Origin: an uncultured bacterium
Lineage (GTDB): Bacteria; Bdellovibrionota_C; UBA2361; CAKMMH01
Direction of reading: 5' to 3'
DNA: 13,982 nucleotides
Assembly: GCA_927798255.1 (NCBI GenBank)
Contig: CAKMMH010000026.1
Span: 1 to 13,982, forward strand
Both the position numbers and the translations under genes were made by a program. How positions within the stretch are numbered: position 1 is the stretch's first letter; each line of letters opens with the position of its first letter. The notes beneath the pieces were generated by a model. The model worked only from the letters and a program-made list of their open reading frames with translations, ran no database searches and was not told the origin of the DNA. Below, in pieces: positions 1 through 7,046 of the stretch.

Positions 1-36
1 TAAAAATTTTAGAAAAGTTTTTACAATTTTACTCAT
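1..36 (-). CDS. 5' end of a further APE-operon gene (partial, runs off the window)
   Basis: An ATG at 36-34 on the minus strand opens a frame with no stop to the window edge. The twelve visible codons read MSKIVKTFLKFL. The gene begins 9 nt after the stop of the carrier-protein gene at 46-294, in the same direction, so it would be co-transcribed with it. In described aryl-polyene clusters the two carrier proteins are followed by a small inner-membrane protein (COG4648, ApeG), and a short basic-hydrophobic N-terminus suits that, but twelve residues cannot establish it. No clear Shine-Dalgarno precedes the ATG. Confidence 0.45.
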   Translation of the reverse strand, partial: MSKIVKTFLKFL

Positions 37-45
37 TTAGAAATA

Positions 46-294
46 TTATTCATTTACAAGCTTTTCGATAGCTACAACTACATCATCAAGAGTTCTAATT
101 TGTTTAAAATCTTCTGGATTAACTTTTTTCTTAATAATTGTTTGAAGTTTTACAATTAAATCAACAGCATCGATACTATCTAAGTCAAGCTCTTCAAAAA
201 GTTTAACTTCAGGTACTAATTTTTCTTCATCACATTCGAAATCGTTTACCAAAATTTCTTTTACCATTTTTAGGATATCTTCTTTTGTGTACAT
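46..294 (-). CDS. Acyl carrier protein (second of a pair; ApeF-like)
   Basis: This 82-residue acidic protein has the size and helical pattern of a discrete type II acyl carrier protein. The phosphopantetheine site is in LDLDSIDAVDL, with Ser40 as the expected attachment residue. A GGAG-like Shine-Dalgarno lies at the end of the preceding carrier-protein gene, whose stop is only 4 nt upstream, so the two are translated as a pair. Aryl-polyene clusters characteristically encode two dedicated carrier proteins next to each other, and this is the promoter-distal one (ApeF position). It probably holds the growing polyene chain for the ketosynthases, reductase and dehydratase at 5366-9022. Assignment to this pathway rests on neighbours, because carrier-protein sequence alone does not name the pathway. 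Confidence 0.85.
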   Translation of the reverse strand: MYTKEDILKMVKEILVNDFECDEEKLVPEVKLFEELDLDSIDAVDLIVKLQTIIKKKVNPEDFKQIRTLDDVVVAIEKLVNE

Positions 295-298
295 AAAA

Positions 299-574
299 TT
301 ACTCCAATATGATGCCTTTACTTTCTGCTATAAAATTTGCAAGTGTTTCAACAGAATAAAAATATTTCTTATTTTCTTCTTTACTTGATTTAAATGTTAA
401 ATCGTATTTTTTCTTTAATGCCATACCAAGCTCAAGAGCGTCAATAGAATCAAGTGAAAGGCCTTCACCAAAAAGTGGAGCTTGAGTTTCAATATCATCG
501 GCACTCATATCTTCTAAATCCAATGATTTAATAATAATTTCTTTAATTTCGGATTCTAGCTCCTCGCGCTTCAT
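299..574 (-). CDS. Acyl carrier protein (first of a pair; ApeE-like)
   Basis: This 91-residue acyl carrier protein has the 4'-phosphopantetheine attachment motif LSLDSIDALEL, with Ser43 as the modified serine. An AAGGAG Shine-Dalgarno sits about 8 nt before the ATG at 574. It differs clearly from its partner at 46-294, for example in a longer C-terminal part with KKYDLTFKSS, so the pair is not a recent duplication. In described aryl-polyene operons the equivalent gene follows the acyltransferase gene apeD. Here the acyltransferase lies at 3872-4612, so about 3.3 kb of foreign arrangement now separates them. The pair has its own promoter-like sequence at 640-668 and a leader palindrome at 599-624. 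Confidence 0.85.
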   Translation of the reverse strand: MKREELESEIKEIIIKSLDLEDMSADDIETQAPLFGEGLSLDSIDALELGMALKKKYDLTFKSSKEENKKYFYSVETLANFIAESKGIILE

Positions 575-598
575 TAAAACAACTCCTTTATGTGAATA

Positions 599-624
599 GG
601 CTTAAAAAATATATTTTTTAGGCC
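599..624. promoter_or_regulatory. Palindrome in the leader of the carrier-protein operon
   Basis: GGCTTAAAAAAT at 599-610 and ATTTTTTAGGCC at 613-624 are inverted copies, 11 of 12 positions matching, around a 2-nt centre. If the promoter at 640-668 is used, the palindrome covers roughly +10 to +35 of the transcript, 25 nt before the first codon. It could be a repressor operator just downstream of the start site or an mRNA hairpin affecting translation. There is no following U-tract on the minus strand, so it is not a standard terminator. Confidence 0.5.
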
Positions 625-639
625 TAACTATCAGAAATA

Positions 640-668
640 CTTATATAATACTTTAACTTTGAAGTCAA
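640..668 (-). promoter_or_regulatory. Sigma70-like promoter for the carrier-protein pair
   Basis: Read on the minus strand, TTGACT (663-668) and TATAAG (640-645) are separated by exactly 17 nt. Each hexamer has one mismatch to the consensus. Transcription would begin near 633 and give a leader of about 60 nt before the ATG at 574. A dedicated promoter makes sense here because the carrier-protein genes are cut off from the rest of the leftward APE genes. Confidence 0.6.
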
Positions 669-950
669 TAAAGAGGGACTATTAAGCTATATTTTTCAAA
701 GGGTCACATAAACTTTGATTTTAATTGGTTACCTAAAAGTTTGTAAATTTATCTCAGACAACGACCATTTCTAAAATAACCTTCTAAAATCTCACTATTT
801 AATAAACTTTTACTTTAATTGTTCGAACAACTATTCTAAGATACGCAACTTTATAATAACTTTTATTGATATAGTATAGAGATTAGATTAAAAGTATTAT
901 CGTAATTATTAGTATTAAAACTGTAAATATATTTTAATAATTATTTAATT

Positions 951-2042
951 ATGTTTGAATATAATTTTTTTCCAGAAAACTATGATGCTAATATTAGACC
1001 ACCTGATGGAAAAGGTCACTTCTTAACTTCGCACTTTCACACTTTAAATTCCAATTTTATATCTAATAACTATAAAGACAATGTAAGAATTTGTTTTTCA
1101 TCTATGGGAAAAATTAAAATTTATAAAGATAGGTTTGGAAATGGTGAAGCTACATTTGAAGAATTTTTATCTCAATTTTTAAACGATGAGTATTCAACTC
1201 AATCATGTTATCTTCATAAAAAAAGTAGATATTGTGGAGGAGGTGTATATGATCCTAAATGCCATACCGCATTAAGAATAATTGCAGGAAAAAATTTTTT
1301 GAATCAATTTATGTATGAAAATTTTTCTCCTAGTGTCGCATCTACATGGCTTAAAGTTTCAAACGGAGAATTATTACCACTTAAGTTTAGAAAACATTTT
1401 GATTTTTCACCAGTATTTGATATTACAAAGGAAAATGAAAACTATAATATTCATTCAAGATTTTGTGGAATGTCAATTGAAAATACTTTAAAAGAATTAG
1501 GACTTAGTGATGTTGATCAAGCAGTGTGGGACAAATGGAAGCAAAGAAAAGTTAGAGAACAGAAAGTTCCGTTTATTAGGCTTCAAATAGATGCAATAAC
1601 TCAGAGAATCGAAGAAAAATTAGGAGATAATATATCAAAAATTTTTAAAACCGATTTAAAAATATTTAATGATTTTGTTACACATGGTGATTACAACAAT
1701 CTAGAAAAAATTGACAACTATATTGAATATTTGAACGATAAATTATCGGCATGGGATTATAAAGACATTGCAGAAAGACAATACGCTTTTGTCTTATTAC
1801 TTTTATTCAAATCTATGTATATAGAAAATTCATTAAAAATGTTCAAAATTGATCATGGGCATTTACATTTTGGAAATGTAACTTTTGAATTAATTGATAA
1901 AGACGAAAAGAACCCAGATATAACTAACTTACCAATCAACGATCATATTTTATTTAATAAAAATGTTTTCTTACAAAATCCAAAAAAATACAATTTAATT
2001 TTAAGATTAATTGATTTAGGAAAATTAGCAGTAAAAATTTAG
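951..2042 (+). CDS. Kinase-fold-like protein of unknown function
   Basis: I do not recognise this 363-residue protein as a named family. The C-terminal part resembles a protein-kinase/aminoglycoside-phosphotransferase fold. HGHLHFGN (residues 302-309) matches the catalytic-loop pattern HGDLHxGN, and LIDLG (353-357) sits about 45 residues later where a metal-binding DFG-type motif is expected. SRFCGMSIE (169-177) resembles a hinge segment. The position normally held by the catalytic Asp is His304, so it may be an atypical kinase or a pseudokinase. There is no signal peptide or membrane segment, so it is probably cytosolic. It starts without a Shine-Dalgarno at the first ATG after an in-frame stop. 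It leads a three-gene rightward unit with a broken Nudix gene 24 nt downstream and a radical SAM gene, which suggests small-molecule or peptide modification. The fold call is an inference from short motifs. Confidence 0.4.
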   Translation: MFEYNFFPENYDANIRPPDGKGHFLTSHFHTLNSNFISNNYKDNVRICFSSMGKIKIYKDRFGNGEATFEEFLSQFLNDEYSTQSCYLHKKSRYCGGGVYDPKCHTALRIIAGKNFLNQFMYENFSPSVASTWLKVSNGELLPLKFRKHFDFSPVFDITKENENYNIHSRFCGMSIENTLKELGLSDVDQAVWDKWKQRKVREQKVPFIRLQIDAITQRIEEKLGDNISKIFKTDLKIFNDFVTHGDYNNLEKIDNYIEYLNDKLSAWDYKDIAERQYAFVLLLLFKSMYIENSLKMFKIDHGHLHFGNVTFELIDKDEKNPDITNLPINDHILFNKNVFLQNPKKYNLILRLIDLGKLAVKI

Positions 2043-2066
2043 ACTTATTTTAAAAGGAAAATCAAA

Positions 2067-2566
2067 ATGAAAAATCTATTATTTGAAAATGTCATTTCAA
2101 AATTTGCTAAACCTTATAATGCAAAAAGTAACGCAACAAGATGTAGGTGTATTCTTTTAAACAAAGATGGCGATAAAGTAGCAATGATTAAAAGAACAAA
2201 GCAAAATGAAAAAGTATATTATGTTTTTCCTAGTGGTGGAGTTGACAAAAAAGCTCCATAGACACAATGTATAGGGAAATTAATGAAGAATTAGGATTAG
2301 CAAAAGAAAAAGTAAGTTTGATAGAAGATTATTTTATTGAAGATATGGATATATTTAAGAACGCTGTCAAAGAAGAGCATTTTTCATATTTAATATTTCT
2401 GGGTAATGCAAACACTAATGAACCCTTAAATATTTCATCGACTGCACCAGAACTATCAAGAAATAATGGTATTTATGAACCAACTTGGATTTCATTAAGT
2501 GATATCGAAAAATTGAATATAAAACATAACTATATGCAAAAAGTAATTATTGAATGTTTGAAATGA
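2067..2566 (+). pseudogene. Nudix hydrolase, broken by a frameshift inside the Nudix box
   Basis: Two reading frames together make one Nudix protein of about 166 residues. The first (2067-2261) has an AAGGA Shine-Dalgarno, opens MKNLLFENVI and runs into the box at VFPSGGVDKKAP before TAG. The second, from about 2255 to 2566, continues SSIDTMYREINEELGL, the second half of the Nudix motif Gx5Ex7REUxEExGU. Joining the frames leaves the box two residues short and without its first Glu. A loss of about 7 nt between the A-run (2247-2252) and AGCTCC would explain both the missing Gly-Glu and the frame change. Nudix enzymes hydrolyse nucleoside diphosphates linked to another moiety; the substrate here is unknown. 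A -1 slip on the AAAAAA run would also join the frames, but the product would still lack that catalytic Glu. Confidence 0.75.
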
Positions 2567-2621
2567 TCTTGCCTGTATTTACATATCTTTTTTAATTTTA
2601 TTATTATTAAAAGAAAATATT

Positions 2622-3794
2622 ATGCAGTCATTAAAGAATAGTTCATGGGAGATTGATAAAGAAATTCAACCCTATATTCATGATATAACTAGGGGCTTCT
2701 TATACGTTACTGAAAGATGCAATATGAATTGCAGAGGATGTTACGTTAGTGCTAATTGCAAAAGACAAGATTTTTCTTTAGATTTTGCATACAAAGCAGT
2801 GAATACTTTAATTAAACATGGAGCAAAATCTATAACACTAATGGGCGGAGAGCCAACTCTTTGGAAAGACATAGTAAATATCGTAGAATATATTATTAAA
2901 AACAAAGTAAAAGTTGTTATAGATACTAATTGCGAAAGCCAATCATTAAACATATTAGAAAAAATAAATGCTTTTAATTCTGACATTAAAAAATTCATTA
3001 GATGGAATGTTAGCATTGATTCCCACGATGAAAAAAAACATGATTTAGCAAGGAAAAATGGAAATTGGAAAAATGTTTTAAAATTTGTAAAGTTAGCCAA
3101 GGCTCTAGGTTTTACTGTTTCAGCAACTTGTACAATAACCTCAGAAACAAATTCACAAATATTAGAAATTTTAAGATTCTTAGAAAATATTGGAATTGAG
3201 GAGTGTAACCTTCATGCAATATCATTAGAAGGAAATGCAATTAACCGTAAAGAGTTATTAAATAGTTATTCTGATTGGAATAATATGAGAGAGAAAATAT
3301 TATCAATTAATAACTTTAAAGATCTTAATATTAGATTCCCAATTTTATATGCTCCAAAAGATCCTGGTAAATTAAGTCAAACTATATTTAAAAATATTGA
3401 TCCAAATAAGATATATCGATGCATAGGTGCTCATAATGCAGATAGATTAGGCATAAGAGCAAATAATACTATTCATGTCTGTGCATTAATTGGTTTCATG
3501 GGTTTACAAGGATTTTATGTGAATAACAATACACTTAAAAAGATTACAAATAAGTCCTCGCGCTCAACTCTAGGTCTAGCTAAATCAAATGAAATTGATT
3601 TATTTAAAATGTTTGATAAAAATAAGAAAATTTTTTGTCCAGCAACAAAATACACAAATGAAGAAATATACTGTCAATGTCCAAAAGATCAAGCTCTAGT
3701 ATGTAGAAGCATAAAAATATTAAAACCAAGCATTAACAATAAAAATTATTTTACGAAAAATTATCCATCAAATCCTAATTTAATTATTTTATAG
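2622..3794 (+). CDS. Radical SAM enzyme with a Cys-rich C-terminal region
   Basis: This 390-residue protein has the radical SAM cluster motif CxxxCxxC at Cys33, Cys37 and Cys40 (CNMNCRGC) and the SAM-binding GGEP at 75-78, within a TIM-barrel-like first 240 residues. The C-terminal region has further cysteines (267, 287, 339, 351, 353, 361), suggesting one or two auxiliary Fe-S clusters of SPASM/twitch type, though the spacing does not match the standard SPASM signature. Such enzymes generate a 5'-deoxyadenosyl radical to modify peptides or small molecules. No precursor-like small ORF is visible in the adjoining spaces (575-950, 2567-2621, 3795-3871), so a small-molecule substrate is at least as likely. 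It is the third gene of the rightward cassette with the kinase-like and Nudix genes. The Shine-Dalgarno is weak. Confidence 0.85.
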   Translation: MQSLKNSSWEIDKEIQPYIHDITRGFLYVTERCNMNCRGCYVSANCKRQDFSLDFAYKAVNTLIKHGAKSITLMGGEPTLWKDIVNIVEYIIKNKVKVVIDTNCESQSLNILEKINAFNSDIKKFIRWNVSIDSHDEKKHDLARKNGNWKNVLKFVKLAKALGFTVSATCTITSETNSQILEILRFLENIGIEECNLHAISLEGNAINRKELLNSYSDWNNMREKILSINNFKDLNIRFPILYAPKDPGKLSQTIFKNIDPNKIYRCIGAHNADRLGIRANNTIHVCALIGFMGLQGFYVNNNTLKKITNKSSRSTLGLAKSNEIDLFKMFDKNKKIFCPATKYTNEEIYCQCPKDQALVCRSIKILKPSINNKNYFTKNYPSNPNLIIL

Positions 3795-3871
3795 AATTTT
3801 TAATCTTTATTAAAATTTCACTTATATTTCAGATATATATACGTTATTCCCAACTTCATTATTAATTTAGA

Positions 3872-4612
3872 TCAAAAAAGCACTCTCTCAATTTCTTCTG
3901 TCAGCCTTACAGCCTGTATATAGTGTGATGATTCATCAAAATTTGAAGGAAAGATTTCGTTAAGAATAGTGATAATAAAATTTGTTCTTTTACTTCCTAC
4001 CTTATACCATTTCTGCGACTTAGTAAGAACTCTTGGAGAATTAAAAATCTTTATGGGTAATATCGGCGCTTTTGCTCTTAAGGATGCTTGTGCAAAACCT
4101 CTATGAAGCTTTAATTCTTGATTTGTATTTTCTAAAGGCGACCTTGTCCCCTCTGGAAAAATTATAAAATTATAACCTTCATTAATCGCTTTTACAGCAT
4201 CATTAAGTACAACACTAGGATCAAAATTATTTACAATATATATCTTCCTTATTATATGCTTTATAAAAAAATTATTAGCTAACTTTCCCTTAACAATACA
4301 AACTGAATTTGGAACAATAGAAATAAGAAGCACAATATCAATTAATGATGGATGATTTGCAACGACAACACGACCTTTTAAATTTTTAATTTTTTCTTTA
4401 TTCTCGACTTTAACTTTTATAAGCCTAAAAAATGACATTACAAAAACAAAAATCTTCCAAGAGTAATGAACGGTATTTATTAAAACATATCTTTGATTTT
4501 TTTTAGGAACAATTAAAAGAGTAAGAGGGAAAATAACAGTCCCAATAAGGAATCCCCCTATTCCAAAAATGGCAAAACAAAATACTGTAAAAAAAGATCT
4601 AATATATCTCAA
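3872..4612 (-). CDS. PlsC-type 1-acyl-glycerol-3-phosphate-like acyltransferase (ApeD-like)
   Basis: This 246-residue member of the lysophosphatidate acyltransferase family has the catalytic HxxxxD box as NHPSLID (His87, Asp92) and the substrate-binding FPEGTR (152-157). About 30 hydrophobic residues at the N-terminus form one or two membrane segments, so it acts at the inner membrane. In aryl-polyene clusters an acyltransferase of this class (ApeD) is thought to help attach chains to the lipid carrier. The gene starts 11 nt after the apeC-like gene on the same strand, consistent with co-transcription. Downstream on its strand one would expect the carrier-protein genes. Instead it converges with the radical SAM gene ending at 3794, and the carrier proteins lie about 3.3 kb away. 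Confidence 0.85.
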   Translation of the reverse strand: MRYIRSFFTVFCFAIFGIGGFLIGTVIFPLTLLIVPKKNQRYVLINTVHYSWKIFVFVMSFFRLIKVKVENKEKIKNLKGRVVVANHPSLIDIVLLISIVPNSVCIVKGKLANNFFIKHIIRKIYIVNNFDPSVVLNDAVKAINEGYNFIIFPEGTRSPLENTNQELKLHRGFAQASLRAKAPILPIKIFNSPRVLTKSQKWYKVGSKRTNFIITILNEIFPSNFDESSHYIQAVRLTEEIERVLF

Positions 4613-4623
4613 TTTTTTTAAAA

Positions 4624-5292
4624 TTATCCTTTTACTAAAAAGTATTTACTCTGAAATTTTTTGTTATTTCCGTTCAAAAAATTAATAACTTCTAAAAAAC
4701 TAGTATTTTTATTTATATCAAAAGAAGTTGTATCAATTAAAATCTTTCTTACATTTTCTTTTACATCCTTACATTTTATATTTTTTGAAAGTAAAACTCC
4801 AAATCCAAAACCATGCTTAAATTCTTCTGTAATATCCTTGTTAACTTCTTTATAAAAATCTGGTATTGGTTCTTCAGCATATACAAGAAGGACATCTTCT
4901 TTTGAACTAATAGCCTCTAATAATGAAGAATCAATTGTATCTTCATTACTTGCTATCGTAGTGTAATTATTCTTTAATTTATTAATGATTGTAAACATTC
5001 CTAAAGCCGCATTATGAACTGAATGACTAAATCCTGCAGGGGACATCTCTTTTTCGTTATACATCTGCTCTATTAATTTTATAGTTTCTCTCCATTCTCC
5101 AAAACGAGAAGCAAAAATAATCTTTACATTCTCATCTATAGGTAAAAGATTGTTTGTAATAAAAATTCCAATTTTTTCAATTAAGGTTAATCTTCTTCTA
5201 ATAAGCGAGGGAATAAAATTTACGTTAGGACACTCCTCATTAGAGTCCCCTTGCCAAACAAAATATTTCTCTAAATAAAAGACATTATTCAT
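4624..5292 (-). CDS. apeC: Ketosynthase chain-length-factor-like protein (beta-ketoacyl synthase N-terminal-like; ApeC-like)
   Basis: The protein is a short ketosynthase-like chain of the PF13723 type (beta-ketoacyl synthase N-terminal-like), recognised by ASRFGEW and by SPAGFSHSVHNAALG, where a normal ketosynthase would have its active-site Cys. It is therefore not itself a condensing enzyme. In the E. coli aryl-polyene system the equivalent ApeC pairs with the ketosynthase ApeO, like a chain-length factor. That partner here is the divergent gene at 5366. The frame is open to an ATG at 5313 (229 aa), but I prefer the start at 5292 (222 aa, MNNVFYLEKYFVW). The preferred start matches the usual beginning of the family, and the extra seven codons overlap the promoter region (TATAAT at 5316-5321). 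Confidence 0.8.
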   Translation of the reverse strand: MNNVFYLEKYFVWQGDSNEECPNVNFIPSLIRRRLTLIEKIGIFITNNLLPIDENVKIIFASRFGEWRETIKLIEQMYNEKEMSPAGFSHSVHNAALGMFTIINKLKNNYTTIASNEDTIDSSLLEAISSKEDVLLVYAEEPIPDFYKEVNKDITEEFKHGFGFGVLLSKNIKCKDVKENVRKILIDTTSFDINKNTSFLEVINFLNGNNKKFQSKYFLVKG

Positions 5293-5365
5293 ACTTGAAA
5301 ATATACACACCATTAATTATAGTAAAAATATTAGTGTAAATATTAAATTTTTCAAGTTATAATAT
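5293..5365. promoter_or_regulatory. Divergent overlapping promoters between the apeC-like gene and apeO
   Basis: On the plus strand TTGAAA (5295-5300), 17 nt and TATAGT (5318-5323) form a good sigma70-like promoter, placing the start near 5330 and a leader of about 36 nt before the ATG at 5366. On the minus strand TATAAT (5316-5321) overlaps the same bases. A second option there is TTGAAA (5350-5355), 16 nt and TAATAT (5328-5333). The two -10 regions coincide, so polymerases at the two promoters would compete and the two halves of the core would be co-regulated. Confidence 0.5.
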
Positions 5366-6529
5366 ATGAATATTATTTTAACCCATTTAGGGCTAGTGTG
5401 TAGTCTAGGAACAACCCAAGACGAGATTATACATAATGCAAAATTAGGAAATCAAACATGCCTTAACTTTATCTCAACTGATATTCCAAATGAAACAGTG
5501 CCATTTTTTGAAGTTAAAGATAACAAAAAAACTCATATGAGGTGCTTTAGACTTCTTGATATTACACTAGAACAAATCATGCCACAAATTGTTAAATTAA
5601 AAGAAAAATATCCTCTTAACAAACTCGGTATTGTCTTAGGAAACACCAATACTGGAGTCCATGAAGCACAAAATGATATTAATAAGTGGTTAGAAACTAA
5701 AACAATTAATAAGAATTTTTCATTTGAAAAAATTGAGCTTGGCAGCTCGGCTACTTACCTAAAAGAGAAACTAGGCTTTCTTGGGCCCTCGTATGTTATT
5801 TCAACAGCTTGTTCTTCAAGTGCAAAAGCCTTTCAAAGCGCTAGAAATTTAATTTCAAATAATATTTGTGATGCAGTACTTGTTGGAGGCGTCGATTCTA
5901 GATGTTCTTTTGCTAATCAAGGTTTTTTTTCATTAAGTGCGCTTTCTTTAAAACACACTAATCCATTTTCAAAAAACAGAGATGGAATAAATCTTGGTGA
6001 GGGAGCAGCGCTTTTTATAATGGAAAAAGAAGAAAATATAAAAAATTATGAAACAAATGAAAAATCAATCAAACTTCTTGGAATTGGTGAAAGCTCTGAT
6101 GCTTATGATTTAACAAGTCCAGACCCTACAGGAAATGGCGCTTATACTTCTATGAAACGCGCGTTAGAAGATGCTGCGTTAAATGCTGACCAAATTAATT
6201 ACATTAATATGCATGGTACAGGAACAATAGCAAATGATAAAATGGAAGGAATTGCTATTTATGATTTATTTAATGATAAGATATTATGCGCCTCAACAAA
6301 ATCACTAACAGGGCACACACTTGGTGCCTCTGGGGCTATTGAAGCAGCGCTATCGTGGCTTATGCTAAAATTTAATTTTATTATTCCCCATAAATTTGAT
6401 AATGATTTTGACGATGAAATTCCTAAAATAAAATTAGCAAAAGGAAATGAAGATATAGAATTAAAAAATATTTTAAGTAATTCTTTTGCTTTTGGTGGAA
6501 GTAATTGTTCTTTAATTTTAGGTAAATAA
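5366..6529 (+). CDS. apeO: Beta-ketoacyl-ACP synthase (ApeO-like)
   Basis: This 387-residue condensing enzyme of the KAS I/II family has a complete Cys-His-His site: Cys149 in STACSSS, His283 in NMHGTGT and His317 in TGHTLGASG. The glycine-rich C-terminal FAFGGSN (375-381) is also present. It catalyses decarboxylative Claisen condensation of malonyl-ACP with an acyl starter or chain. Its position opposite the apeC-like gene fits the ketosynthase of the ketosynthase/chain-length-factor pair of aryl-polyene synthesis. It opens a tight four-gene operon, with the dehydratase 22 nt downstream. The start at 5366 gives the usual N-terminus (HLGLVCSLG). A TATAAT at 5358-5363 lies too close to the ATG to serve this start; the promoter at 5295-5323 is better placed. 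Confidence 0.88.
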   Translation: MNIILTHLGLVCSLGTTQDEIIHNAKLGNQTCLNFISTDIPNETVPFFEVKDNKKTHMRCFRLLDITLEQIMPQIVKLKEKYPLNKLGIVLGNTNTGVHEAQNDINKWLETKTINKNFSFEKIELGSSATYLKEKLGFLGPSYVISTACSSSAKAFQSARNLISNNICDAVLVGGVDSRCSFANQGFFSLSALSLKHTNPFSKNRDGINLGEGAALFIMEKEENIKNYETNEKSIKLLGIGESSDAYDLTSPDPTGNGAYTSMKRALEDAALNADQINYINMHGTGTIANDKMEGIAIYDLFNDKILCASTKSLTGHTLGASGAIEAALSWLMLKFNFIIPHKFDNDFDDEIPKIKLAKGNEDIELKNILSNSFAFGGSNCSLILGK

Positions 6530-6551
6530 AAAAGGAAAGTTTCTTAAAGAT

Positions 6552-7040
6552 ATGGAAGAACATGTTATAACAAAAAATATTAAATATGATGTAGCAAGAC
6601 TTTTACCTCATAAGCCCCCTATGGTTTTTATTTCAGGTATTAAAAAGGTAGATCTTCAAAATGGTACTTTAACGGCAAAAGTAGTTATTAAAGAATCTGA
6701 TATACTTTATGATAGTACAATAAAAGGTGTTCCATCTTATGCTTCTTTAGAGTATATGGCACAAGCTATAGGCTGTTTTGCTGGAATTTCAGATTTAACT
6801 TCCGACCCCAATATTGCCCCAAGAGTTGGTTTTATCATGGGAACTAGAAAATTAAGCCTAAATGCTCCCATTTTAAAGCTAGGAATGACCTATTTTGTCG
6901 ATGTTCATACTTTATTTTCAGATGGCAATATAGTATCTTTTGAATGTCGTTTATATGATGATAATTTCGAAATTGCGAGTGCAACGATTAACGCATATAG
7001 ACCAGATGATGTTGACGAATTTATTTTAAATTTGAAATAA
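6552..7040 (+). CDS. apeP: Hot-dog 3-hydroxyacyl-ACP dehydratase (ApeP-like)
   Basis: This 162-residue single hot-dog-fold protein is related to FabZ/FabA. LLPHKPPMVFI places the catalytic His at residue 20, and the central helix motif SLEYMAQAIG (65-74) places the catalytic acidic residue at Glu67. It would remove water from 3-hydroxyacyl-ACP to give the conjugated enoyl product. With no enoyl reductase in the window, successive cycles would leave a polyene. In the E. coli system ApeP works with a second dehydratase, ApeI, which is not in this window. It lies between apeO and apeQ-like genes (22 and 6 nt gaps). An AAGGAAAG sequence lies somewhat far from the ATG. Confidence 0.85.
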   Translation: MEEHVITKNIKYDVARLLPHKPPMVFISGIKKVDLQNGTLTAKVVIKESDILYDSTIKGVPSYASLEYMAQAIGCFAGISDLTSDPNIAPRVGFIMGTRKLSLNAPILKLGMTYFVDVHTLFSDGNIVSFECRLYDDNFEIASATINAYRPDDVDEFILNLK

Positions 7041-7046
7041 AATATT

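Larger units (their letters stand above)
575..950. other. 376-nt non-coding divergent region
   Basis: This stretch separates the leftward carrier-protein operon from the rightward gene at 951. I find no plausible ORF with a ribosome binding site on either strand: every ATG is followed by a stop within a few codons. It contains a minus-strand sigma70-like promoter (640-668), a leader palindrome (599-624) and a perfect 12-bp palindrome (819-830). The 951 gene has no visible Shine-Dalgarno, and I could not identify a well-spaced promoter for it. Only AT-rich hexamers such as TATAAT at 852-857 are present, without a matching -35. Confidence 0.6.

Noticed and set aside
2247..2257. Programmed -1 frameshifting as the normal way to make the Nudix protein
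   Set aside because: The joined product would still lack the first catalytic Glu and two residues of the box, and no stimulating stem-loop is apparent; decay is simpler.
2741..3100. Open frame on the minus strand inside the radical SAM gene (and similar ones within 4661-4855, 6905-7102, 7923-8153, 8215-8595, 9112-9477, 10887-11270, 11753-12070, 12209-12394)
   Set aside because: All lie inside well-supported genes on the other strand, lack ribosome binding sites and encode low-complexity or motif-free peptides typical of antisense frames in AT-rich DNA.
5358..5363. TATAAT immediately before the apeO start as its -10 element
   Set aside because: It would place the transcript start inside the gene. 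The TTGAAA-17-TATAGT pair at 5295-5323 is better positioned.
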